A DNA stretch of 64,000 bases from an uncultured Bacteroidales bacterium (GCA_900316005.1 ONBH01000002.1:62001-126000); one strand, 5' to 3'. Shown: positions 1 to 6,546, counted from the first letter of the stretch. Notes: generated from the letters alone by a model not told the origin. Program-made: numbers and translations.

Positions 1-40
1 ATTGGTCGGGCTCAGACAATCGTGTGAGATCGAAATCCAT
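1..40 (-). CDS. possible 5' end of a gene running off the left edge
   Basis: An ATG on the minus strand at 38-40 opens a frame of 13 codons (beginning MDFDLTRLSEPDQ) that reaches the window edge without a stop. I do not recognise it, and 13 residues are too few to assign. It lies downstream of rpsI in the same direction. Between it and rpsI (41-202) I see only a short direct repeat (GTGGTATTCCTA twice near 55-82) and A-rich spacer. It may be chance. Confidence 0.2.
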   Translation of the reverse strand, partial: MDFDLTRLSEPDQ

Positions 41-202
41 GTGCACGATTTGGAGTGGTATTCCTATAGTGGTATTCCTATTCGGAGTTATCTTCTGGTT
101 TTGGAATTTTGTTTGAGCAGATTTGGCATTTCCGGTAAGGGAGTTATGGTGACCATAATGACCGCACCGAAAAGCCAAAGATGCCAAAGAAAAGCCAAAA
201 GA

Positions 203-589
203 TTAACGCTTACTGAACTGGAAGTGCTTACGAGCCTTGGGCTGACCGGGTTTCTTACGCTCTACCTCACGGGCATCACGTGTCATGAAGCCTTCTGCCT
301 TCAGGGCGGGTTTGTCTTCGGGGTTAATCTTCACCAGGGCGCGGGCGATAGCCAGACGCAGAGCCTCGGCTTGGCCTTTGTAACCACCACCGTCCAGGTG
401 CGCCATGATGTCATACTTAGCTTCTGCACCAAGCTTCACCAGGGGTTGCTTAACGATGTACTGAAGAATCGAACTGGGGAAGTAAACATCCAGAGGACGG
501 TTGTTAATCGTGATCTGACCTGCGCCTTCGCTAACGTAAATACGAGCAACAGCTGCTTTACGACGACCTAATGCATTGATTGTTTCCAT
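203..589 (-). CDS. rpsI: 30S ribosomal protein S9
   Basis: This 128-residue protein is small-subunit protein S9, whose C-terminal tail reaches the tRNA in the P site. The sequence shows the S9 core (ALGRRKAAVARIY near the start, GGGYKGQAEALRLAIARAL in the middle) and the basic C-terminus ending in KR, as expected for the family. Length is full. It follows rplM by 14 bp on the same strand, the usual rplM-rpsI operon order, and is probably transcribed from the promoter at 1348-1379. The start ATG at 587-589 gives the normal N-terminus. Nothing is odd about the gene. Confidence 0.98.
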   Translation of the reverse strand: METINALGRRKAAVARIYVSEGAGQITINNRPLDVYFPSSILQYIVKQPLVKLGAEAKYDIMAHLDGGGYKGQAEALRLAIARALVKINPEDKPALKAEGFMTRDAREVERKKPGQPKARKHFQFSKR

Positions 590-603
590 AATGTGTTCAA
601 TTC

Positions 604-1059
604 TTATTTAAGGGTGTTGATGTCAATTTGTTTGGGCTGTTGAGCCTGCATATTGTGCTCTGCACCGGCAAAGACGTGCAGGTTGGTGATGAGGCGCGCA
701 CCAAGACGGTTCTTGGGCAGCATGCCTTTGACCACTTTGCGAATCAGACGGTCGGCGCCTTTCTCCAGCAAGTCTTGCGGAGTGAACTCACGCTGACCTC
801 CGGGGAAACCGGTGTAGCGTACATAGACGCGATCTGTCCATTTCTTGCCGGTCAGTTGAACCTTGTCGGCATTGATGATAATAACGTTGTCACCGCAATC
901 CACGTTGGGGGTGAAATCGGGTTTGTACTTGCCGCGGAGGAGCTTAGCTACCTTCGTGCACATACGGCCAAGAATCTGGCCTTCGGCATCAACAACGACC
1001 CACTCTTTGTGAGCGGTTTGCTTGTTGGCCGATACGGTCTTGTAAGATAATGTATCCAT
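604..1059 (-). CDS. rplM: 50S ribosomal protein L13
   Basis: This 151-residue protein is large-subunit protein L13, an early assembly protein. It carries the L13 fold from start to end: WVVVDAEGQILGRMCTKVA, the GDNVIIINADKV segment, and the VKGMLPKNRLG signature near residue 115. Length matches the bacterial family. It is first in the operon with rpsI. About 280 nt of leader separates it from its promoter; the part nearest the gene (1080-1133) can fold into a compact structure that may be an autoregulatory site. The ATG at 1057-1059 gives the standard N-terminus (MDTLSYKT). Confidence 0.98.
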   Translation of the reverse strand: MDTLSYKTVSANKQTAHKEWVVVDAEGQILGRMCTKVAKLLRGKYKPDFTPNVDCGDNVIIINADKVQLTGKKWTDRVYVRYTGFPGGQREFTPQDLLEKGADRLIRKVVKGMLPKNRLGARLITNLHVFAGAEHNMQAQQPKQIDINTLK

Positions 1060-1079
1060 TTATTTGGTTTTTATTAGGC

Positions 1080-1133
1080 TATGCCGACAGACATCTTTTA
1101 CGTTCCTCTTCTTCGGAACCACTGCCCAGCATA
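1080..1133 (-). promoter_or_regulatory. structured leader of the rplM-rpsI mRNA, candidate L13 autoregulatory site
   Basis: On the transcribed (minus) strand, 20 nt before the rplM start, three stems nest: TATGC (1129-1133) with GCATA (1080-1084), GGCAG (1122-1126) with CTGTC (1086-1090), and an inner hairpin GTTCC/GGAAC (1115-1119 with 1102-1106). Ribosomal-protein operons often carry leaders of this kind that bind the encoded protein, and L13 leaders are known in some phyla. The fold is seen in the sequence. Binding by L13 is inference, and I could not compare it with a known motif. Confidence 0.5.
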
Positions 1134-1191
1134 ACGGGTTAATTTTATGTTGTTTTTCGCTTTTTTTTCGTTATGACGTTATTTCGACGTT

Positions 1192-1336
1192 GTGCAATCT
1201 TGTTACCGAACGCTGAAGCCGCGTTTTTTTTCTCGGGGTCCCCGAAAGCTCTAAAAGAGGTTTTGGGGAGAGCGGAGGTACAAGTTGCTTCAATGAGCGC
1301 GGAGCGGTCAGTCAGTGCAATCTTGTTACCGAACGC
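1192..1336 (+). repeat. three-hairpin dispersed element, copy 1, with 22-bp flanking direct repeats
   Basis: Read on the plus strand, the element begins with a T-run and contains stem A (1240-1252 with 1256-1268, 12 of 13 pairs), stem B (about 1274-1290) and stem C (TGAGCGC with GCGGTCA, loop GGA, 1294-1310). It ends in a tail containing TTACCGAACGC. The 22-bp tail occurs twice, at 1192-1213 and 1315-1336, flanking the hairpins. Related copies lie at 49011-49110 (minus) and 56730-56833 (plus), with partial copies at 56134-56178 and 46247-46272. This copy lies antisense within the rplM leader. Function is unknown. Confidence 0.75.
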
Positions 1337-1347
1337 GAACGAGCCTG

Positions 1348-1379
1348 CAAAAGTACAACTTTTTTTCGACATGACCAAA
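1348..1379 (-). promoter_or_regulatory. promoter of rplM-rpsI
   Basis: Minus strand: TTTG (1376-1379), a 20-bp spacer, and TACTTTTG (1348-1355). This matches the Bacteroidetes -33/-7 pattern, and the spacer shares the run GAAAAAAAGTTG with several other promoters in the window. Transcription would start near 1341 and give a leader of about 280 nt. Confidence 0.85.
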
Positions 1380-1403
1380 TTTTTTTGTAAAAAAATGTAT
1401 TTT

Positions 1404-1871
1404 TTACTTCTCAAGTTGCAAAATCGGGCTTACTTTGTACGCTTTTCGCTGTTCCGGCCATGAAATGCGTACCGGATGCAGGCTTGTCTCGCTCCATTCT
1501 TCCGGACTCTTGATCACCGGCTTCTCGGTCTTCTCGCTGGCGCGATTCATCGCCTCCAGACGTTTCTCGAGGCGTTGGTGTACGCGCGGGTAGATCTTCT
1601 CGAACTGTACGGAATGCGCGGTGTACCACACCAGGGCGGTATCAAACTGCTCTTGCGTCATGCCGTGTTTGGCTAAGATGGCGGCATAGTAACCGCGCAA
1701 CTCTTCTTCGTGCCCATAGACCAGACCCGTTTCCGCCAACACGCCGTCGGTGAAGTGCAAGTCCACCAACAGGTCTTCCATCTCCTTTGGCGACGGAACA
1801 CCCCTCGGTCGGCATGCCGGCAGCAGCATCGCTACGACAGCCAAGATAATATATATCCGTTTAATTTTCAA
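1404..1871 (-). CDS. DUF4296 lipoprotein
   Basis: This 155-residue protein has a lipoprotein signal (hydrophobic stretch, then LLPAC with Cys at residue 20). It is followed by a helical domain (PSPKEMEDLLVDLHFTDGVLAE) that matches the DUF4296 family of Bacteroidota; the family's function is unknown. The only start that keeps the signal peptide is TTG at 1869-1871, immediately after an in-frame TAG. That TTG is part of the ATCAATT-type repeat between this gene and lspA. It lies downstream of lspA, the signal peptidase that would process it, and is probably co-transcribed. It is also the first gene upstream of the rplM promoter. Confidence 0.8.
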   Translation of the reverse strand: MKIKRIYIILAVVAMLLPACRPRGVPSPKEMEDLLVDLHFTDGVLAETGLVYGHEEELRGYYAAILAKHGMTQEQFDTALVWYTAHSVQFEKIYPRVHQRLEKRLEAMNRASEKTEKPVIKSPEEWSETSLHPVRISWPEQRKAYKVSPILQLEK

Positions 1872-1993
1872 CTATCAACTATCAATTATCAATTATCAAC
1901 TGTCAACTATCAATTATCAACTATCGTACGGCTTCAGCCGATCGTTCGAGGCTTTGCCGAGATAAGAATTATCAATTATCAACTATCAACTTT
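1866..1993. repeat. ATCAATT-type repeat block with 58-bp composite unit, copy 1
   Basis: The gap between lspA and the DUF4296 gene is built from short units of the type ATCAACT/ATCAATT. Inside it, 1918-1975 holds a 58-bp unit with two small palindromes (CGGCTTCAGCCG and CGAGGCTTTGCCGAG). The same 58 bp recur at 2592-2649 with one mismatch, so lspA sits between direct repeats. The block supplies the TTG start of the downstream gene and the last codons of lspA (FRLKVDS). Confidence 0.85.
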
Positions 1994-2563
1994 CAACCTG
2001 AACGTCTCGTCCATCTCCTTGCGGAAGAAGAGCAGCAGCGCGATGACGCCGCAGGTGATATAACTGTCTGCCACGTTGAATACAGGGCCGAAGAATACCC
2101 TTCCGCCCAGCCACGGCAACCAATCCGGCCAAGTCCACAGCGGGAAGTACAGCATATCTACCACCCTGCCGTAGAACCAGGTCTCGTAGCCGAACAGCTT
2201 GCCGTAGAATACACAGTCGATGATGTTACCGAAAGCGCCGGCGAGCACCAGACCCACGGTGATGATATACGACGTGCGCAGCTGGGCATTGCCCGCAATG
2301 CGCCATAGGTACCAGCCCAGTCCGCCGCTTACCACGATGCGGAACAGGGTCAGGAAGATCTTGTTGAACCACTGCAGGTTAGGCCCGAAGCCGAAAGCCA
2401 TGCCGTCGTTCTCAATAAAACAAAGCTGAAAGAACGGCAGCACTTCGCGCGCCTCACCCAACTGGAAATGCGTGCGGATATACAGTTTCAGGGCTTGGTC
2501 CAGCGCGATGGCTACCACCACCAGCACCGCCACCCAGGTCAGTCTCTTCGATCGTAGTGACAT
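1979..2563 (-). CDS. lspA: lipoprotein signal peptidase (signal peptidase II)
   Basis: This 194-residue inner-membrane aspartyl protease removes signal peptides from diacylglyceryl-modified prolipoproteins. Four hydrophobic segments are visible, and both catalytic motifs are present: AGAFGNIIDCV near residue 108 and FNVADSYITCGV near residue 163, each with its Asp. Length is normal for Bacteroidota. The start ATG at 2561-2563 lies next to the repeat that forms the 3' end of metK. The last seven codons are repeat-derived. The gene lies between metK and a lipoprotein gene in the same direction. Confidence 0.95.
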   Translation of the reverse strand: MSLRSKRLTWVAVLVVVAIALDQALKLYIRTHFQLGEAREVLPFFQLCFIENDGMAFGFGPNLQWFNKIFLTLFRIVVSGGLGWYLWRIAGNAQLRTSYIITVGLVLAGAFGNIIDCVFYGKLFGYETWFYGRVVDMLYFPLWTWPDWLPWLGGRVFFGPVFNVADSYITCGVIALLLFFRKEMDETFRLKVDS

Positions 2564-2655
2564 TAATTATCAATTATCAATTATCAATTATCAACTATCG
2601 TACGGCTTTAGCCGATCGTTCGAGGCTTTGCCGAGATAAGAATTATCAACTATCT
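2563..2655. repeat. ATCAATT-type repeat with 58-bp composite unit, copy 2
   Basis: Tandem ATCAATT units (2566-2598) run into a second copy of the 58-bp two-palindrome unit (2592-2649). This copy is in frame with metK, encodes the last residues of the protein, and ends 27 bp from the lspA start. It differs from copy 1 at one base (CTTTAG against CTTCAG). Confidence 0.85.
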
Positions 2656-3910
2656 CGTTTCGGATATCGGCAACGCGATCCAGCTTCTCCCAGGTAAAGA
2701 GCTCTACCTCGCGGCGTAGTATCTGTCCGTTCTCGCCCTGGAACTCCTTCACCACGGTCTTCGGCGCGCGCCCGAAATGGCCGTACGAGGCAGTCTCTTC
2801 GTAGATGGGGTTGCGCAACTTCAGGTCTCGTTCGATAGCACCCGGACGCAGGTCAAAGAGTCGGCGTATCAGTCTTACGATCTTGGCTTCGGGCATAATG
2901 CCGGTGCCGAAGGTGTTGACATACAGGCTGACGGGTTTGGCTACGCCAATGGCATAGCTGATCTGCACCAACATCTCTTTTGCCACGCCGGCGGCAACCA
3001 TGTTTTTGGCAATATAACGCGCCATATATGCGGCAGAGCGATCTACCTTCGATGGGTCTTTGCCCGAGAAAGCGCCACCACCGTGTGCTCCGCGACCGCC
3101 GTAGGTATCCACGATAATCTTACGGCCGGTGAGACCGGTGTCGCCGTGCGGGCCGCCGATGACGAAGTTGCCCGTCGGGTTCACCAGCAGCTTGGCGTTC
3201 TTATCCTGCAGGAAGGCCTCCAGCAGCCGGCTGTAACGCGAGTCACGCCGTGCCACCTCGGGCAGCAGTATCGAGATGATGTCGCGCTTGATCATCTCAG
3301 GGGTAACCGTTACGCCGGAACCCGGAACCTCCGGATCGTGTTGCGTCGAGAGCACGATGGTATCGATACGCAGAGGTTCGCCCTGCTCGTTGTATTCCAG
3401 GGTTACCTGCGACTTAGCGTCCGGACGCAGATAGGTCATCTCTGTGCCCGCCTTGCGTATGCGTGCGAGCGTATAAACTAAGGTGTGTGCCAAATCGAGC
3501 GTCAGCGGCATGTAGTTGTCGGTCTCGTTGGTAGCGTAGCCGAACATCATGCCTTGGTCACCTGCACCTTGTGACAGGCGGCTACCGCGGCTTACGCCCA
3601 TGTCGATATCCGCCGACTGTTCGTGCAGGGCGGTTAGGATGCCGCAGCTGTCGGCATCAAACTGATAGGCAGACTTGTTATAACCGATGCGACGTATGAC
3701 GTCGCGGGCTACGGTCTGTACATCTACGTAGTGGCTGGTGCGCACCTCACCGGCTACGATGACCTGACCGGTTGTTACCATGGTCTCGCAGGCTACGTGT
3801 GAACGCGGGTCTTGTGCCAGAAAATTGTCTAAGATGGCATCCGAAATCTGGTCTGCCACTTTGTCCGGGTGTCCTTCGGACACCGATTCAGAAGTGAATA
3901 AGTACTTCAT
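2591..3910 (-). CDS. metK: S-adenosylmethionine synthase
   Basis: This 439-residue enzyme makes S-adenosylmethionine from ATP and methionine as a cytosolic multimer. Motifs are intact: the N-terminal [19 protein letters not shown], the [15 protein letters not shown] motif near residue 116, and the [23 protein letters not shown] motif near residue 277. The last residues after ADIRNEI ([19 protein letters not shown]) come from the 58-bp intergenic repeat and are unlikely to be ancestral, because the family normally ends shortly after the WEKLD segment. Upstream are a SAM-II-like riboswitch and a strong promoter, so SAM feedback on synthesis is likely. Confidence 0.97.
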   Translation of the reverse strand: MKYLFTSESVSEGHPDKVADQISDAILDNFLAQDPRSHVACETMVTTGQVIVAGEVRTSHYVDVQTVARDVIRRIGYNKSAYQFDADSCGILTALHEQSADIDMGVSRGSRLSQGAGDQGMMFGYATNETDNYMPLTLDLAHTLVYTLARIRKAGTEMTYLRPDAKSQVTLEYNEQGEPLRIDTIVLSTQHDPEVPGSGVTVTPEMIKRDIISILLPEVARRDSRYSRLLEAFLQDKNAKLLVNPTGNFVIGGPHGDTGLTGRKIIVDTYGGRGAHGGGAFSGKDPSKVDRSAAYMARYIAKNMVAAGVAKEMLVQISYAIGVAKPVSLYVNTFGTGIMPEAKIVRLIRRLFDLRPGAIERDLKLRNPIYEETASYGHFGRAPKTVVKEFQGENGQILRREVELFTWEKLDRVADIRNEIVDNSYLGKASNDRLKPYDS

Positions 3911-3965
3911 TTTAGCATTTCTTTTTTATGGGGAGTTGCAAGCAGTCAAATCTCTCTCCCCGGGG
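3908..3965 (-). promoter_or_regulatory. SAM-II-type riboswitch in the metK leader
   Basis: On the minus strand the leader has a 6-bp stem, GGGGAG (3956-3961) with CTCCCC (3930-3935). The stem encloses GATTTGACTGCTTGCAA and is followed by ATAAAAAAG and ATGCTAAAATG. SAM-II riboswitches have the same order: a short stem, a loop with GAUUUnA...UUGCAA, an A-rich linker, and GCUAAAA overlapping the initiation region. The conserved 3' segment runs into the metK start codon, which fits translational control by SAM. An extra AGA after the first stem strand departs from the SAM-II example I remember. Motif recognition is from memory. Confidence 0.65.
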
Positions 3966-4006
3966 TTTGTATTCAGGTTGTTTTTTCGTTGTAAAAAGCG
4001 AAAAAG

Positions 4007-4113
4007 TCTGCAAAGGTACTACAAAAATTGCACATATGCAAACTTTTTTAGTGAATAATGAATAATTAATAATGAATAGCAGTATTTTTTTGCAGAAATA
4101 GCGTGTTCATACG
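4007..4113. repeat. duplicated promoter/upstream block shared with fbp
   Basis: This block of about 100 bp covers the metK promoter and the A/T-rich stretch upstream of it (AATGAATAATGAATAATTA units, then TTTTTTTGCA and AATAGCGTG). It matches 48354-48460 upstream of fbp at roughly nine of ten positions, in the same orientation. Confidence 0.8.
4011..4042 (-). promoter_or_regulatory. promoter of metK
   Basis: Minus strand: TTTG (4039-4042), a 20-bp spacer, and TACCTTTG (4011-4018). The core is almost identical to that of fbp at 48358-48389. It gives a leader of about 95 nt that contains the riboswitch. Confidence 0.9.
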
Positions 4114-4117
4114 TTGT

Positions 4118-4190
4118 TTAGTCGTTTGTCGTTGGTCGTTCGACAACCGAGAACCGACAACCGAGAACCGAGAACCGAGAACCGAACATA
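4118..4190. repeat. CCGAGAA-type repeat with 36-bp unit, left copy
   Basis: Positions 4118-4153 are identical to 5418-5453 (36 bp, same orientation, exactly 1300 bp apart), one on each side of rhuM. The copy continues into tandem ACCGAGAACCGA units up to about 4190. Positions 4222-4253 beyond it resemble a decayed minus-strand promoter (TTTG, then TAAATTCG instead of TAnnTTTG). Confidence 0.85.
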
Positions 4191-4250
4191 GAAATCCTAA
4201 TAATTCATGGGGTAGCATGTCGAATTTACAACTTTTTTCGGACATACGCA

Positions 4251-4282
4251 AAAAAAAATCGCCCTTTCGAGCGATTTTTTTG
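4251..4282 (-). terminator. terminator after rhuM
   Basis: AATCGC (4257-4262) pairs with GCGATT (4271-4276), with A-runs on one side and T-runs on the other, so it could work in both directions. It lies 19 bp beyond the rhuM stop. A near-copy lies at 5386-5414. Confidence 0.75.
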
Positions 4283-4300
4283 TATGTACCTTCTACATTC

Positions 4301-5329
4301 TCATTTATCAGTATCTTCATCAAAAGGTAATATTGGCAATTCGAAGCGATCGAAGTCGGATTCAAAGATACGGTCTTGGATGACACGGTATTTCTCAAAC
4401 TCGGATTCAGCATATTCTTTGGCATGCTCGGCAGACACATTTCCGGCATCGGTGAGGATAGGACGTTCGGTGGTATCGAGGAACTTGTCAATACGTTTCG
4501 CCCAATCTTCCATAGTCATCGGGATATGACGTTTCGCCATATCTTCGGCAACCTCCAGAAAACCGTTGACGATACGTCCCATTGACTCCAGTTCGCTTTC
4601 TTTGAGGTAGTTCTTGGCGATACTTACGTCGGGTTTGAGGATCTTGCCTTTCGGAGCGTGTTCCCAAGTTGTCAAACCCATGTGCTCCTTATCGGCATCC
4701 GCACGCTCGATAATCAGTTCAGCCGCGGTATGTCCGTGTACTGCATAGTGCATTTTGTTCTGCACTTTGGCGAAGAACTCGCGTGTGGTCGGTGCGTTGG
4801 GATTATAGTCGATGGCCGTTGCATAAATATCAGTTATCTTTTGATAAAAACGGCGCTCCGACAAGCGGATTTCGCGTATCTCTTCTAACAGATACTCGAA
4901 ATAGTCCTCGCTGATGAACGCTCCGTTCTCCATGCGCTTGCGATCGATAACATAGCCGCGAATAGCGAACTGGCGCAACACGGCTGTACACCATTGGCGG
5001 AACTGGGTCGCACGACGCGAATTGACGCGGTATCCAACGGATATGATGGCATCGAGTTTGTAAAACAAAGTAGAATATGTTTTGCCATCTTCAGCAGTAT
5101 GTGCAAATTTTGCACAAACTGAATCTTGTTGTAATTCTCCCGTCTCAAAAATATTCTTGAGATGCTTGGTAATAACGGATCTATCTACGTCAAATAAAGT
5201 AGCGATAGCTTTTTGCGTTGCCCATATAGACTCATCTTTATAGAAGACTTGTACGCCTTCTGTTTTGTCTTCGGCTTGGAAAATCAAGAACTCTGCCGTC
5301 GAGTTACGTATTTGCAGTTGTTTGGACAT
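4301..5329 (-). CDS. RhuM family protein
   Basis: This 342-residue protein matches the virulence RhuM family (named from a Salmonella pathogenicity-island gene, common as an accessory gene in Bacteroidota). An N-terminal DNA-binding-like region (IWATQKAIATLFDVDRSVITKHLKNIF, residues about 31-61) is followed by the family core YSTLFYKLDAIISVGYRVNSRRATQFRQWC (about 85-115) and the TTREFFAKVQNKMHYAVHGHTAAELI segment (about 200). Biochemical function is unknown. The gene has its own promoter and terminator and lies between 36-bp direct repeats, which suggests a self-contained cassette gained by recombination. The ATG at 5327-5329 is the natural start. No partner gene is adjacent. Confidence 0.88.
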   Translation of the reverse strand: MSKQLQIRNSTAEFLIFQAEDKTEGVQVFYKDESIWATQKAIATLFDVDRSVITKHLKNIFETGELQQDSVCAKFAHTAEDGKTYSTLFYKLDAIISVGYRVNSRRATQFRQWCTAVLRQFAIRGYVIDRKRMENGAFISEDYFEYLLEEIREIRLSERRFYQKITDIYATAIDYNPNAPTTREFFAKVQNKMHYAVHGHTAAELIIERADADKEHMGLTTWEHAPKGKILKPDVSIAKNYLKESELESMGRIVNGFLEVAEDMAKRHIPMTMEDWAKRIDKFLDTTERPILTDAGNVSAEHAKEYAESEFEKYRVIQDRIFESDFDRFELPILPFDEDTDK

Positions 5330-5355
5330 ATTTTTCGTTTACGTCAATTTGCCTG

Positions 5356-5387
5356 CAAAGATACAACTTTTTTTTGATATATGCAAA
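5356..5387 (-). promoter_or_regulatory. promoter of rhuM
   Basis: Minus strand: TTTG (5384-5387), a 20-bp spacer containing ATATCAAAAAAAAGTTG, and TATCTTTG (5356-5363). The start codon is about 27 bp downstream of the -7 box, so the leader is short. Confidence 0.85.
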
Positions 5388-5414
5388 AAAAATCGCCCCG
5401 AAGAGCGATTTTTG
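5386..5414 (-). terminator. terminator after psuG
   Basis: AATCGC (5391-5396) pairs with GCGATT (5405-5410), followed on the minus strand by a run of T. It ends transcripts coming from psuG and abuts the rhuM promoter directly. It is nearly the same hairpin as at 4251-4282. Confidence 0.7.
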
Positions 5415-5417
5415 TTA

Positions 5418-5453
5418 TTAGTCGTTTGTCGTTGGTCGTTCGACAACCGAGAA
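5418..5453. repeat. 36-bp direct repeat, right copy
   Basis: Identical to 4118-4153 and in the same orientation. Together the two copies bracket the rhuM gene with its promoter and terminators. Confidence 0.9.
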
Positions 5454-5538
5454 TGAACCGGCATGAATGCGTGAAAGTGTTTACAATAACAGTTGAACAA
5501 TTCCCATAAAATGTAGCCGAAATTTCTGCGAGAGTGAA

Positions 5539-5602
5539 CCGAGGCAATCCCGAGGCAATCCCGAGACAATCCCGAAGCAATCCCGAAGCTTTTTCGAACC
5601 AT
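5539..5602. repeat. 11-bp phased CG array
   Basis: Units of the type CGAGGCAATCC start at 5540, 5551, 5562, 5573, 5584 and 5595, each exactly 11 bp apart. The same unit type forms one arm of the inverted repeat at 18312-18437. The array lies in the gap downstream of psuG; 5454-5538 holds nothing else I can recognise. Confidence 0.85.
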
Positions 5603-5619
5603 TGTCGGGCGCTCGCGCA

Positions 5620-6546
5620 TCATGCCGGCAGCCCGGTAGCTAACTCGCGGGCGATATGTGCAGCGAGGCGGGCGTTGCTGAGCACCAGCTGTATGTTCGA
5701 TGCCAGGCTGTCGCCGCCGGTCAGTTCTTTGACCTTGGCAAGCAGGAAGGGGGTAGTCTCTTTGCCCTTGATACCCAGGCGGTTACACTCCGCCACGGCT
5801 GTCTCAATAGCTTGGTCGATGACCGCCTTATCCATCTGGTATTCGGCGGGTATGGGGTTGGTGACGAGCATGCCGCCCTGCAGGTTCATGGCACGCTGTG
5901 CGCGGAAGGCGTCGGCGACAGCCGCGGGTGTATCGAGCCGGTAATCGACCCCGAAGCCCGATTGGCGGGTATAGAAGGCGGGCAGTTCGTCGGTACCGAA
6001 GCCGATGACGGGTACGCCTTTGGTCTCGAGGTATTCGAGTGTCAGACCGATGTCGAGAATGGATTTGCAGCCGGCGCAAACGACCATGACGGGTGTCATG
6101 GCGAGTTCTTCGAGGTCGGCGCTGATGTCCATGGTCGTTTCCGCACCGCGGTGAACGCCGCCTATGCCACCGGTGGCAAAGACCTGAATGCCCGCCATAT
6201 GGGCTATGATCATGGTGGTGGTGACGGTGGTAGCGCCGTCGCGGTGTTGTGCCACGAGTACGGGTAAGTCGCGCCGCGAGGCTTTGGTGACCTTTTGCCC
6301 TTGGCGACCGAGGTATTCGATCTGGTCGGGTGTGCAGCCGGCGGTGGGCCGACCGCCGATGATAGCGATAGTGGCGGGTGTAGCGCCGTTGTCGCGGATG
6401 GTCTGCTCGACGCTCAGAGCTGTCTCGACGTTCTGCGGATAGGGCATACCGTGCGAGATGATGGTGGACTCGAGTGCCACGACGGGGCGCTTGTCTTGTA
6501 GAGCCTGGCTTACTTCAGGCGAGAGGGAGAGATACGAGGTATTCAT
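5620..6546 (-). CDS. psuG: pseudouridine-5'-phosphate glycosidase
   Basis: This 308-residue cytosolic enzyme reversibly splits pseudouridine 5'-phosphate into uracil and ribose 5-phosphate. It has the family hallmarks: VVALESTIISHGMPYPQN near residue 22, the IIGGRPTAGC segment, ASRRDLP, TVTTTMIIAHMAGIQVFATGGIGGVHRG near residue 110, and the SILDIGLTLEYLETKGVPVIGF segment near residue 163. Length is full. No pseudouridine kinase (PsuK) lies beside it. It has its own promoter (6658-6689) and terminator (5386-5414), so it is probably monocistronic. Confidence 0.95.
   Translation of the reverse strand: MNTSYLSLSPEVSQALQDKRPVVALESTIISHGMPYPQNVETALSVEQTIRDNGATPATIAIIGGRPTAGCTPDQIEYLGRQGQKVTKASRRDLPVLVAQHRDGATTVTTTMIIAHMAGIQVFATGGIGGVHRGAETTMDISADLEELAMTPVMVVCAGCKSILDIGLTLEYLETKGVPVIGFGTDELPAFYTRQSGFGVDYRLDTPAAVADAFRAQRAMNLQGGMLVTNPIPAEYQMDKAVIDQAIETAVAECNRLGIKGKETTPFLLAKVKELTGGDSLASNIQLVLSNARLAAHIARELATGLPA

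Noticed and set aside
1145..1463. Overlapping frames of about 90 residues on both strands between rplM and the DUF4296 gene
   Set aside because: They are translations of the hairpin element and promoter; no protein-like composition.
4066..4491. 141-residue minus-strand frame beside rhuM
   Set aside because: It crosses the CCGAGAA repeats, the terminator and the 3' end of rhuM in another frame; not a gene.
4118..5453. Insertion sequence around rhuM
   Set aside because: The flanking repeats are direct, not inverted, and there is no transposase; rhuM is not a transposase gene.
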